Position numbers and translations under genes: made by a program. DNA of 64,000 bases, from contig NZ_JQKV01000002.1 of the NCBI RefSeq assembly GCF_000746205.1, positions 620,001 to 684,000 of the forward strand, given 5' to 3'. The DNA is from Halorubrum sp. BV1. Lineage in GTDB: Archaea > Halobacteriota > Halobacteria > Halobacteriales > Haloferacaceae. Of the stretch, positions 40,283 through 48,133 are shown piece after piece; position 1 is the stretch's first letter, and the number at the start of each line of letters is the position of its first letter. Below the pieces are notes generated by a model. That model did not search any database. It was not told the origin of the DNA and saw only the letters and a program-made list of their open reading frames with translations.

Positions 40283-41527
40283 ATGAACACCGAACGCATC
40301 GCACTGGTCGCGGTCACGCTGGCACTCGTCGTCGGCGGTCTCGCGACGCTTTTCGCACCGACCGTTGTCTCCGGACCGGGCAGCGCTCCCGCCCAAGCGG
40401 CGACCACCACCGCCGTCGCCGACGGCGGACTCGGGTCGCTGTTCGGAATCGTGCTCTGGGGCGTGACGCTCCTCTTCGGGGCGACCGCGCTCGTCTGGTT
40501 CGTGCTCACGGGGATCGTGGGCGCGGGCTACGAGCCCCCGCCGAACGAGTACGGCCTCGACGAGATACAGGTTCGTATCATGACCGTCGACGCCGCCGAG
40601 GTCGTTCAGGACACCGTCGATTCCCTGCCCGATGGGCTCGACGACGTCCACGTGATCGCGGAGTCGGACATTGACGTGACCGGGGCAACGGTCCACGCCG
40701 TCCCGGAGGAATTCACCTGTCGCGCGGTCCGCAAGGGTCGCGCGCAGGAGTGGGCCCGGCAGGCGCTGGACTGTCAGACGGAGTTCATCCTCTATCTCGA
40801 CGAAGACAGCATCGTCGAGTCGTTCGACGGGCTGCCGGACGCGGACGTCGTTCAACTCCGCGAGAAGCCCCGACTCACGGGGTCCAACCTCAGCTATCTG
40901 GCCGACATGTACCGGATGGGCGTTCAGATCGAACAGCGTGCGTTCGCGCGTCTCTCGATCCCGCTGTTCGCGTGGGGCGGCGGCATCGCTGTCCGCACCG
41001 AGGTGGAAGACGCGACGACGTGGGACCGCGAAACGTTGGTCGAGGACACCGCGTTCGTCTGGGCAGCCTTCCGGGAACTCGACGTGACGTTCGCGCTGTC
41101 GGACGCGGTCTGCCGGAACGAGGCTCCTCCCTCGCTGTACGAGATCATTCAGCAGCGCCGCCGCTGGGCGGCCGGAAACCTTCAGGCGTCGGCGATGCTG
41201 CCGCTCCGGTACGAGCTGTTGACGAGGGTGCGCAACTACGCGTGGGCGCTCTCGCCGATCGTCACCCTGCTCGTCGTCCCGCTGTCGCTGTTGAGTGTGA
41301 CGATCGCGTACAGCGGGCTGTTCTTCGCGGCGTCGATGGGGCTGGCGCTGTGTACGATCGGCTGGTTCCTCTTGGGCGTCGGCTACTACGGCGACAAGCA
41401 CCACCAGTGGGCGATCGCGGTCCCGCTGGCCCCGCTGATCACCGTTATCCACTCTATGGGGACGGTCGCCGGAATCGTCAGCCCGCCGGAGACATTCCGA
41501 GTCACAACGAAAGTTGGAAGTGACTGA
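40283..41527 (+). CDS. Membrane glycosyltransferase, family 2-like
   Basis: A 414-residue protein from ATG 40283 (an in-frame ATG at 40256 adds nine residues). Two hydrophobic segments lie within residues 1-85, a GT2-like domain spans about 95-310, and three or four membrane segments end the protein. Catalytic motifs: YLDEDSI (DxD-like, about residue 170), VEDTAFVWAAF (acid/base ED region) and QQRRRWAAGN (the Q-x-x-R-W class motif of processive enzymes). It probably adds sugar to a lipid or polymer at the cytoplasmic face. No polysaccharide gene cluster surrounds it. Confidence 0.75.
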   Translation: MNTERIALVAVTLALVVGGLATLFAPTVVSGPGSAPAQAATTTAVADGGLGSLFGIVLWGVTLLFGATALVWFVLTGIVGAGYEPPPNEYGLDEIQVRIMTVDAAEVVQDTVDSLPDGLDDVHVIAESDIDVTGATVHAVPEEFTCRAVRKGRAQEWARQALDCQTEFILYLDEDSIVESFDGLPDADVVQLREKPRLTGSNLSYLADMYRMGVQIEQRAFARLSIPLFAWGGGIAVRTEVEDATTWDRETLVEDTAFVWAAFRELDVTFALSDAVCRNEAPPSLYEIIQQRRRWAAGNLQASAMLPLRYELLTRVRNYAWALSPIVTLLVVPLSLLSVTIAYSGLFFAASMGLALCTIGWFLLGVGYYGDKHHQWAIAVPLAPLITVIHSMGTVAGIVSPPETFRVTTKVGSD

Positions 41528-41641
41528 ACCGGAGGAGGAACGGCTCTATCGGCGTCGAGCCACCCTCCACGTCGAGTCACGGAGGACGTCCGGAGAGCCC
41601 GGCCCGTCCGTCGAGCATCCCACCAGCCGACCGAAAACCGT

Positions 41642-42268
41642 CTATCGCCCATCGCGCAGCCGCGGTTCAAAAAACCCCGCTACGGCCTCGCCGACCTCCC
41701 CGGCGCGCCCCACAAAGAAGTGGTCGGACTCGAACGCGACCGTCTCTATCCCCAGTTCCTCCGCGCGCTCGACGACGGGCTTCCAGTCGGCCGTCGAGTC
41801 TCGGGTCGCATAACAGATTCGCGCGGGCACGCCGAGCCGGTCGACCTCCGCGAGCGCGCTCACGGCGTCGACGTCGGGATTCAGCCGCGCGGTCGGTGCG
41901 AGCGCGCAGACGCCGGCCAGTCCGGGGCGCGAGGCGGCCGCAACGAGCGCGACAGTTCCACCGAACGAGAACCCGAACAGCCCGACGGGGTCGTAGCGCT
42001 CGACCGCCCACGCGACCGCCTCGTCCGCGTCCGTGCTCTCGCCGTACCCCTCGTCCCAGTCGCCGTAATCGAACCGGAGGCAGTCGATCCCCCGATCGGT
42101 CAGGGCGTCGCTCACGGCGACCAGTCGCTCGCCGCCGCGGTGACCGCGCTGCTGCGGGTGCGGCGGACACGCGACGACGATGCGGTCCGACCGGCTCCCG
42201 TCGCTCGCAGCGGTATCGAGGCTGGCGCGCACGTCACGGCCGCCGGGGATGAGAACGGTGTCGGTCAC
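41642..42268 (-). CDS. Alpha/beta hydrolase (dienelactone hydrolase-like)
   Basis: A 208-residue alpha/beta hydrolase with the nucleophile elbow GFSFGGTVAL (Ser near 99), an early oxyanion region VACPPHPQQRGHRGGERL, an Asp-containing strand ICYATRDSTADW and a C-terminal catalytic His in ESDHFF. The length and the PPHP motif resemble the KANL3/Tex30-like small hydrolases. It sits 25 bases from the neighbouring minus-strand gene's end, so the two may be co-transcribed. Substrate unknown. Confidence 0.78.
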   Translation of the reverse strand: MTDTVLIPGGRDVRASLDTAASDGSRSDRIVVACPPHPQQRGHRGGERLVAVSDALTDRGIDCLRFDYGDWDEGYGESTDADEAVAWAVERYDPVGLFGFSFGGTVALVAAASRPGLAGVCALAPTARLNPDVDAVSALAEVDRLGVPARICYATRDSTADWKPVVERAEELGIETVAFESDHFFVGRAGEVGEAVAGFFEPRLRDGR

Positions 42269-42293
42269 GGATGTGCTGGGACGGCCTCCGCTC

Positions 42294-42692
42294 TCAGGGG
42301 ACCTGCGTCACGCGATCGACGCCGTCCAGTGCGGCCAGCTCGTCCGTGAGCGCCGCCTGGTCGACGCCCGCCTCGTAGTAGAACACGAGGTCGAAGGTGC
42401 CGTCGCGGAGCAGCTGCTGGCACTCCCAGACGAACGCCTCGTCGTCGAGGGTGCGCCCCTGAAACTGGTTCGACGAGAAGTCGGTGTCGTCGTTTCCGGC
42501 CTCGATGTACGTCTCGCCCTTCTCAGCGTGCTCGGCGATGACGTCGTTGGCCGCGACCGTCAGCTCGTGCATCTCCAAGTCCTCCTCGCCGCCGAGGTCC
42601 GTGTGGACGATACAGCCGACGAGTTCGATATCGCCGGGTTCGAGCAGGGCCTTCGTCCGCGCGTAGAGGTCGGCGTCGACGGTCTCACTCAT
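42294..42692 (-). CDS. Conserved haloarchaeal protein of unknown function
   Basis: A 132-residue acidic protein starting MSETVDADLYARTKALLEPG. It contains GCIVHTDLGGEEDLEMHELT and a C-terminal part LVFYYEAGVDQAALTDELA. A mixed alpha/beta fold is likely; no membrane or Cys motif. I recall it as a haloarchaeal DUF (possibly DUF5778). A TATA-like cgtttataaatgg lies about 25 bases before ATG 42692, which defines the start; the long upstream frame is spurious. It is the upstream partner of the alpha/beta hydrolase gene. Confidence 0.72.
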   Translation of the reverse strand: MSETVDADLYARTKALLEPGDIELVGCIVHTDLGGEEDLEMHELTVAANDVIAEHAEKGETYIEAGNDDTDFSSNQFQGRTLDDEAFVWECQQLLRDGTFDLVFYYEAGVDQAALTDELAALDGVDRVTQVP

Positions 42693-42923
42693 ACCTACTC
42701 GTTCGCCTCCATTTATAAACGAATGACGGTTCGCGCGGCGGGCGATTCGAACTCCGCGCGGAGGTGCGGCACCTCGTCTCAAGGCGGACCAGCAGCCATC
42801 CGACGTGAACACCACTCGCTCGCGTGTGTTACCGAAATCCGTGGCGCGACCGCGACTCGGAGCCGTCCGCCGGCCGCGGTCCGCGGTGGAAATGCTGAAA
42901 CAGACCGCCGTCGATGTGTACCC

Positions 42924-43997
42924 GTGAACCGCATCCAGCTGGGAAACACGGTCTTCGAGGGCGCGAACAACGTCTATCTGCTCGACGGGTCGACGACCGC
43001 GCTCGTCGACACGGGGGTCGCGCTTCCCGACGTTCGCGACGAGTTGCGGTCGGGACTCGCCGATCACGGGGTCGCGTTCGGCGACGTCGACGAGGTGGTG
43101 GTGACCCACTGGCACCCCGATCACGCCGGGCTGGCGGGCGAGATCCAAGACGAGAGCGGGGCCGACGTGTTCGTCCACGCGGCCGACGCACCACTCGTCG
43201 ACGGGAGCGTGCCGCACCTGATGGCGGACGCCGACCTGCAACGAGAGACGTTCGAGGCGTGGGGGCTGCCGGACGACGCCCGCGAGGAGCTGACGAGCTT
43301 CTTCGCGTCTGTCAGTGCGGACATCTCGGGACCGCCCGCCGACGTGACGACACTGGCGGACGGTGACGAACTCAGGGTCGGAGGCGTGACGCTCGAAGCC
43401 GTCCACCTCCCGGGTCACACGGCAGGGCTCGCGGGGTTCGCGTTCGACCTGTCAGAGACAAACGAGACGGAGGCAAACGAGACGGATCCGATCGAAACGG
43501 CGTCGATCGAAACCCGGCACGAGGGGCTGTTCTCTGGGGACGCCGTCCTCCCGACGTACACGCCGAACGTCGGCGGGGCGGACGTCCGGGTGGACGAACC
43601 GCTGGCCGCGTACGTCCGGAGCCTCGTCCGGGTGATCGAGCGCGACTTCGCGGTCGCGTATCCGGGCCACCGCGACCGGATCGACGAGCCCGCGATGCGC
43701 GCGGCGACCATCCTCGAACACCACCGAACGCGGACGCGGCGGGTGGTGGACGTCCTCGCAGACGTCGGCCCGGCGACGCCGTGGGAGGTGTCCGCGGAGC
43801 TGTTCGGCGCGCTGAGCGAGATCCACATCCTCCACGGACCGGGTGAGGCGTTCGCACACCTCGATCACCTCGCCGCCGCCGGCGTCACAGCGCGCGACGG
43901 ACGCCGCTACCGGCTCGTCGACCCGGACGTCGACGTCGGCTCGCTGTTCCCGACGGCCGACATCGAACGGGGCCTCACCGGCACCGGTGACGAGTGA
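42924..43997 (+). CDS. Metallo-beta-lactamase-fold hydrolase
   Basis: A 357-residue MBL-fold protein with the HxHxDH motif THWHPDHAG near residue 63, later metal ligands His in LPGHTAGL and Asp in LFSGDAVLP, and PGHRDRID. The C-terminal third (about 265-350) is a winged-helix-like extension found in lactamase-like proteins of the RNase/LACTB2 type. Start is GTG 42924 (VNRIQLGNTVFEGANNVYLL). Residues about 180-200 are an inserted Asn/Glu/Thr repeat (NETEANETDPIETASIE). Substrate unknown; thioesters or small esters are likely. Confidence 0.78.
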   Translation: MNRIQLGNTVFEGANNVYLLDGSTTALVDTGVALPDVRDELRSGLADHGVAFGDVDEVVVTHWHPDHAGLAGEIQDESGADVFVHAADAPLVDGSVPHLMADADLQRETFEAWGLPDDAREELTSFFASVSADISGPPADVTTLADGDELRVGGVTLEAVHLPGHTAGLAGFAFDLSETNETEANETDPIETASIETRHEGLFSGDAVLPTYTPNVGGADVRVDEPLAAYVRSLVRVIERDFAVAYPGHRDRIDEPAMRAATILEHHRTRTRRVVDVLADVGPATPWEVSAELFGALSEIHILHGPGEAFAHLDHLAAAGVTARDGRRYRLVDPDVDVGSLFPTADIERGLTGTGDE

Positions 43998-44050
43998 TCG
44001 GCCGCGACCCACACAGCAGGCCGAGCCGGGGTATTGTGCGATATGTCCAA

Positions 44051-44060
44051 AACTATTATC
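44051..44060 (+). promoter_or_regulatory. TATA-like box for the thioredoxin gene
   Basis: The sequence aactattatc is centred 27 bases before ATG 44083, indicating a leaderless transcript starting at the first of two adjacent ATG codons. Confidence 0.6.
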
Positions 44061-44082
44061 ACCTCGGAGAGCGTATCGTGTG

Positions 44083-44427
44083 ATGATGAGTTCTACCGAA
44101 TCCGTCCCCACGGAACCGATACAGCTGGATGACGCCGCCGACTTCGACGACCTCGTCGCCGAGCACGACACCGTCCTCGTCGACTTCTACGCCGACTGGT
44201 GTGGGCCGTGTCAGATGATGGAGCCCGCAGTGGAGGCGGTCGCTGCGGACACCGACGCGGCGGTCGTGAAGGTGGACGTGGACCAGCATCAGGCCCTCGC
44301 CGGGGAGTACGGGGTGCAGGGAATCCCGACGCTGCTCGTCTTCGCCGGCGGTGAGCTGGCGGAGCGGATGGTCGGCGCACAGACCGAGTCGGCGCTTCAG
44401 GACGCAGTCACAAAACACGTCGCCTGA
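44083..44427 (+). CDS. trxA: Thioredoxin
   Basis: A 114-residue thioredoxin with the redox motif ADWCGPCQMMEP (CGPC) near residue 44, the cis-proline loop GIPTLLVF and the usual DVDQHQALAGEYGVQ segment. It acts as a cytosolic disulfide reductant. Its stop is directly followed by the ATG of an aminotransferase gene, so the two are transcribed together. Confidence 0.93.
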   Translation: MMSSTESVPTEPIQLDDAADFDDLVAEHDTVLVDFYADWCGPCQMMEPAVEAVAADTDAAVVKVDVDQHQALAGEYGVQGIPTLLVFAGGELAERMVGAQTESALQDAVTKHVA

Positions 44428-45570
44428 ATGTCGCACGCCCACACCGAGGTCGAGGGCATGACGCCGCGGGAGCTTCGCGCGGACGTCCCGGCGCTTTCCG
44501 AGGCGGCGTACTTCAACTTCGGCGCGCACGGACCCAGCCCGCGCTACGTCGTCGAGGCCGCCGCGTCGTTCGTCGAGGACCACGAGTTCGGCTCAGCGAC
44601 GACCGACCCGTACGAGTACGCTTTCGGGACGTACGACACGGTCCGCGAGCGGATCGCGGCGTTCGTCGGAGCCGATCTCGACGAGATCGCGCTGACCGAG
44701 AGCACGACGGACGGAATCACGCGGATCGCCGGCGCGATCGACTGGGAACCGGGCGACGTGGTCGTCCGGACCGACCTCGAACACCCCGCGGGGATCCTCC
44801 CCTGGAAGCGGCTCGAACGCGAGGGCGTCGAGGTCCGCGTCGTCGAGACCGAGAACGGTCGGGTCGACCGCGAGGCGTACGCCGACGCGGTCGCCGACGC
44901 GCGGCTCGTCTGCTTCAGCGCGATCACATGGACCCACGGGACCCGACTCCCCGTGGCCGACCTCGTGGAAATCGCCGACGAGGCGGGCGCGTTCACCCTC
45001 GTCGACGCGGTGCAGTCCCCCGGACACGTCCCGATGGACGTGTCGGCGTGGGGAGCCGACGCCGTCGCCGCGGCGGGCCACAAGTGGGTCTTGGGACCGT
45101 GGGGGGCCGGATTCCTCTACGTCGACCGCGACGCCGCGGCCGACCTCGCGCCGCGCGCGGTTGGGTACCGCAGCGTCGACGATTCCGGCGCCGACGAGAT
45201 ATCGTACGCGGACGGAGCGCGGCGATTCGAGATCGGCACGGCGACGGCGGCCGCCCACGTCGGGCTGATCGAGGCGCTCGACGCGATCGACGCGGTCGGG
45301 CTCGACACGATCGAAGCGCGGATCGAAGCGCTCACCGACCGGCTGAAAGACGGCGTCCCGGACGACAGGCTCCTGAGTCCCCGCGAGTACGAGACCGGAC
45401 TCGTCACGATCGACGTCGACGATCCCGAGGCGACCGTCGAGCGGCTCGCCGAGGAGGACATCGTGGTCCGGTCGCTCCCCCATCCGGACGCGATTCGGGC
45501 GTCGGTCCACGCCGTCTGTACGGAGTCGGAGGTCGACCGGCTCGTCGAGGCGCTCGACGCTGAGTGGTGA
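44428..45570 (+). CDS. Class V aminotransferase / cysteine desulfurase-like protein
   Basis: A 380-residue PLP enzyme of fold type I. The Schiff-base lysine lies in AAAGHKWVLGPWGAGF near residue 217, preceded by VDAVQSPGHVPMDV, with the PLP aspartate. The N-terminus YFNFGAHGPSPRYVVEAA is typical of isopenicillin-N-epimerase/cysteine-desulfurase-like proteins. No catalytic Cys loop of IscS/SufS type is evident, so a desulfurase role is uncertain. Linked with thioredoxin, it may handle sulfur or amino-acid chemistry. The last codons DAEW-stop are the start of a 22-base tandem repeat. Confidence 0.78.
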   Translation: MSHAHTEVEGMTPRELRADVPALSEAAYFNFGAHGPSPRYVVEAAASFVEDHEFGSATTDPYEYAFGTYDTVRERIAAFVGADLDEIALTESTTDGITRIAGAIDWEPGDVVVRTDLEHPAGILPWKRLEREGVEVRVVETENGRVDREAYADAVADARLVCFSAITWTHGTRLPVADLVEIADEAGAFTLVDAVQSPGHVPMDVSAWGADAVAAAGHKWVLGPWGAGFLYVDRDAAADLAPRAVGYRSVDDSGADEISYADGARRFEIGTATAAAHVGLIEALDAIDAVGLDTIEARIEALTDRLKDGVPDDRLLSPREYETGLVTIDVDDPEATVERLAEEDIVVRSLPHPDAIRASVHAVCTESEVDRLVEALDAEW

Positions 45571-45646
45571 GCGATCGGACGCTGAGTGGTGAGCGATCGG
45601 ACGCTGAGTGGTGAGCGATCGGACGCGGAGTGGTGCGCGATCGGAC
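45559..45646 (+). repeat. Four-copy 22-base tandem repeat beginning in a gene 3' end
   Basis: Units at 45559, 45581, 45603 and 45625; the first three are identical (gctgagtggtgagcgatcgg plus ac) and the fourth differs at two positions. The first unit carries the last codons and stop of the aminotransferase gene, so each copy repeats the coding end and TGA. The array ends just before the TATA-like gttttagc of the next gene. Confidence 0.92.
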
Positions 45647-45677
45647 GCGTTTTAGCACCTGGTGTGCAATACAGGGC

Positions 45678-46238
45678 ATGGGTTTTCACACGTTCGACGC
45701 GGATCAGGCAGAGCGGCTGGAGCGGCCCGGCGTTCGCTACCGCTGGGTGTCGGCCGAGGAGGTGATCGGGGGGATCGCTCCCGCGGCCGACGCCGCTGTC
45801 GCCGATCTGGGAAGTGGCACCGGGTTTTACACCGACGACGTCGCTCCGCACGTCGGGACCGTCTACGGCGTCGACGTGCAAGCCGAGATGCACGAGTTCT
45901 ATCGCGAGAAGGGCGTCCCGGAGAACGTCGAGCTCGTCGCGAGCGACGTGAGCGACCTCCCGTTCGGCGACGGTGACCTCGACGGCGCGTTCTCGACGAT
46001 GACCTTCCACGAGTTCGGGACGCCCGAGTCGATCGCCGAACTCGCTCGCGTGCTCGCGAGCGACGCGCGGCTCGCGATCTTCGACTGGTCGGCCGACGGC
46101 GACGGAGACGACGGGCCGCCGGTCGACGAGCGATACGACGCCGACGACGCGGTCGAAATGCTGGAGACGGCGGGGTTCGCGGTCGAGGACGCGGCGACGC
46201 GCACGGAGACGTTCGCCGTCGTCGCCCGCGCACCCTGA
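45678..46238 (+). CDS. Class I SAM-dependent methyltransferase
   Basis: A 186-residue methyltransferase: motif I VADLGSGTGFYTDDVAPHVG near residue 39-58, motif II YGVDVQAEM, then VASDVSDLPFGDGDLDGAFS and MTFHEF at the motif IV position. The chosen ATG 45678 is 27 bases from a TATA-like gttttagc, immediately downstream of the tandem repeat. It resembles ubiquinone/menaquinone-type small-molecule methyltransferases in size, but the substrate is unknown. Confidence 0.82.
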   Translation: MGFHTFDADQAERLERPGVRYRWVSAEEVIGGIAPAADAAVADLGSGTGFYTDDVAPHVGTVYGVDVQAEMHEFYREKGVPENVELVASDVSDLPFGDGDLDGAFSTMTFHEFGTPESIAELARVLASDARLAIFDWSADGDGDDGPPVDERYDADDAVEMLETAGFAVEDAATRTETFAVVARAP

Positions 46239-46285
46239 TCGCCGCGGGACGGACGAATGGACCGCTTCGATGTCGACGCAACGCG

Positions 46286-46293
46286 TTTTTACT
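46286..46293 (+). promoter_or_regulatory. TATA-like box before the DUF/AGE operon
   Basis: The sequence tttttact is centred 27 bases before ATG 46316, giving a leaderless start for a two-gene operon. Confidence 0.55.
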
Positions 46294-46315
46294 CGCGGCT
46301 CACCTCCCTCATCGT

Positions 46316-46828
46316 ATGACAGCAACCGACGCCGACGCCGAGCCCCCGGATCGGGCTCGTCGGGCGTTCGCCGCACACGACGCGTTCGAGCGCGACGAGG
46401 ACGCCTGGCGCGTCGCGACGACCGCGTTCGACGCCGCAGTCAGCGCCGAGCCGGGGACGGACGAGCAGATCCGATTCACCGTGCGCGTCACTGTGCCGAC
46501 GCTCTCTGCCGTGACGGCCGACGCGGTCGCCGACGTGGTCGAGGAGGGATGGACGGAGACGTTCGAGCGCCGCGTCGTCGACGTCGGCGGCGTCACGCGC
46601 GGCGACGGCGAGTTCGATCCGCACGTCGCGGTCGACGACGGCGCGATCACCGTGACCTTCGCGTTGCGTGACGAGAACGCGGTACGCGCCGTCGACGACG
46701 CCAAGGCGCTCGTCGACTTCGTCGAGGGGACGTACGTTCAGGGTGTCATCCCCGGCTACGAGTACACGGAACCGGTCTCCGACCTGCTCTCTGCGGCCCG
46801 CAGACAGGGCAACGACGGGGCGGTATGA
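46316..46828 (+). CDS. Conserved haloarchaeal protein of unknown function
   Basis: A 170-residue acidic protein, MTATDADAEPPDRARRAF at the start, with a central alternating beta/alpha pattern (IRFTVRVTVPTLSAVTADAV) and a C-terminal helix (EPVSDLLSAARRQ). No catalytic motif is evident. I recall it as a haloarchaeal DUF (possibly DUF5813). Its stop overlaps the start of the AGE-family gene by four bases (ATGA), so the two are translationally coupled. Confidence 0.72.
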   Translation: MTATDADAEPPDRARRAFAAHDAFERDEDAWRVATTAFDAAVSAEPGTDEQIRFTVRVTVPTLSAVTADAVADVVEEGWTETFERRVVDVGGVTRGDGEFDPHVAVDDGAITVTFALRDENAVRAVDDAKALVDFVEGTYVQGVIPGYEYTEPVSDLLSAARRQGNDGAV

Positions 46829-48093
46829 CCGGGACGCAGGCCGACGCCGAGCGTCGGGCGCGGACGAGCCGCGCGCGGCTGCTGGCGACGCTTCGCGTTC
46901 AGTATCCCGACGCGCTCGCGGAGCGGGGGTACCGGCTGGTACATCCCGAGACCGGCGACCGCTACACGGGCGACCGCAGACACCTCGTCGCCACCTGTCG
47001 GTCGATCGCGAACTTCGCGGCCGGGGCGCTCGCCGGCGGTCCCGACTGGTGCGTTGAGGCCGCGGAACACGGGCTATCGTTTCTCAGGGAGGCACACGCG
47101 AGCGACGACGGCGGGTATCGGCTCGTGGTCGAGGCGGACGGCACGCCCGTCGATCGGACGCGGTCGGCGTACGGACACGCGTTCGTGCTGTTGGCGTACG
47201 CCCGTGCGACGGCCGCCGGCGTCGAGGGTGCTCGCGAGAGCCTCGCGGCGACCCACGCGCTTGTCGACGACCGGTTCCGCGACGAGGCGGGGCTGCTCCG
47301 GAGCGACTGCGACCCCGACTGGTCCGAACTGGAGCCGTACCGCGGGCAGAACGCGAACATGCACGCCTGTGAGGCGTACGTCGCGGCCTACGAGGCCACG
47401 GGCGAGGCGACGTACCTGGACCGCGCACGCCACATCGCCGAGTCCATCACGGTCGATCTGGCGGCCGCCACCGATGGACTGTTGTGGGAACACTACACGG
47501 CAGACTGGGAGCACGACTTCGAGTACAACGCGGACGAACCGCGCCACCAGTTCCGCCCGCCGGGATACCAGCCGGGCCATCACGTCGAGTGGGCGAAATT
47601 TCTCGCGCTGCTCGACCGGTACGACGCCGCAGTCCCGGAATCGCTCAGAGGAGACGGGGACGCCGACGGAACCGCCGCCGACGGCTGGTACGGGCGCGCG
47701 CTCGACCTGTTCGACGCCGCGGTCGAGAGCGGCTGGGCGGAGAACGGGTTCGTCTACACCCACCGGGCGGACGGCTCGCCGATCGTCGACGACCGGTACG
47801 GCTGGGCGCTCGCCGAGGGCATCGGCGCGGCCGCGGCGCTGACCGAGCGCGCGGTCGACCGCGGCGACGCGGAGACGGCCGCACGACTCCGCGACTGGCA
47901 CCGCCGGTTGCTCGTGTGTACCGACCTGTTTCGCGGCCCGGCGGGCGTCTGGTACGAGAAGCGCCTGCCGCCGGAGGCCGACGGCGACCTCGTCGCACCG
48001 GAGCCGCCGGGCGTCGAGCCAGACTACCACCCCGCGAGCGCGGCCTTCGAGAGCTGGCGATCGGCGCGCGCGGAGACGGACGACGCGCCCTGA
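46825..48093 (+). CDS. AGE-family sugar epimerase/isomerase
   Basis: A 422-residue (alpha/alpha)6-barrel protein of the N-acylglucosamine 2-epimerase family, which includes mannose/cellobiose isomerases and sulfoquinovose-type isomerases. Visible are the YGHAFVLLAYARA and NANMHACEAYVAAYEATGE helices and the catalytic-type His in QPGHHVEWAKFL and WHRR. It would interconvert an aldose and its 2-epimer or ketose. It lies outside the sugar island but could feed it, for example mannose to fructose. The upstream coupled DUF protein may be its partner. Confidence 0.8.
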   Translation: MTGTQADAERRARTSRARLLATLRVQYPDALAERGYRLVHPETGDRYTGDRRHLVATCRSIANFAAGALAGGPDWCVEAAEHGLSFLREAHASDDGGYRLVVEADGTPVDRTRSAYGHAFVLLAYARATAAGVEGARESLAATHALVDDRFRDEAGLLRSDCDPDWSELEPYRGQNANMHACEAYVAAYEATGEATYLDRARHIAESITVDLAAATDGLLWEHYTADWEHDFEYNADEPRHQFRPPGYQPGHHVEWAKFLALLDRYDAAVPESLRGDGDADGTAADGWYGRALDLFDAAVESGWAENGFVYTHRADGSPIVDDRYGWALAEGIGAAAALTERAVDRGDAETAARLRDWHRRLLVCTDLFRGPAGVWYEKRLPPEADGDLVAPEPPGVEPDYHPASAAFESWRSARAETDDAP

Positions 48094-48133
48094 CACCGCT
48101 CGAACCGCGGCCGGGAAAGGGTGCGTCCCGGGG

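Noticed and set aside
39986..41452. A long minus-strand open frame opposite the glycosyltransferase gene
   Set aside because: Composition is Arg/Gln/Pro-rich shadow with no domain; only its last 36 codons outside the gene look like real protein.
42735..42770. A tRNA-like T-loop (gattcgaac) before the MBL-fold gene
   Set aside because: The flanking bases do not form a T stem, and no D or anticodon arm can be folded upstream on either strand.
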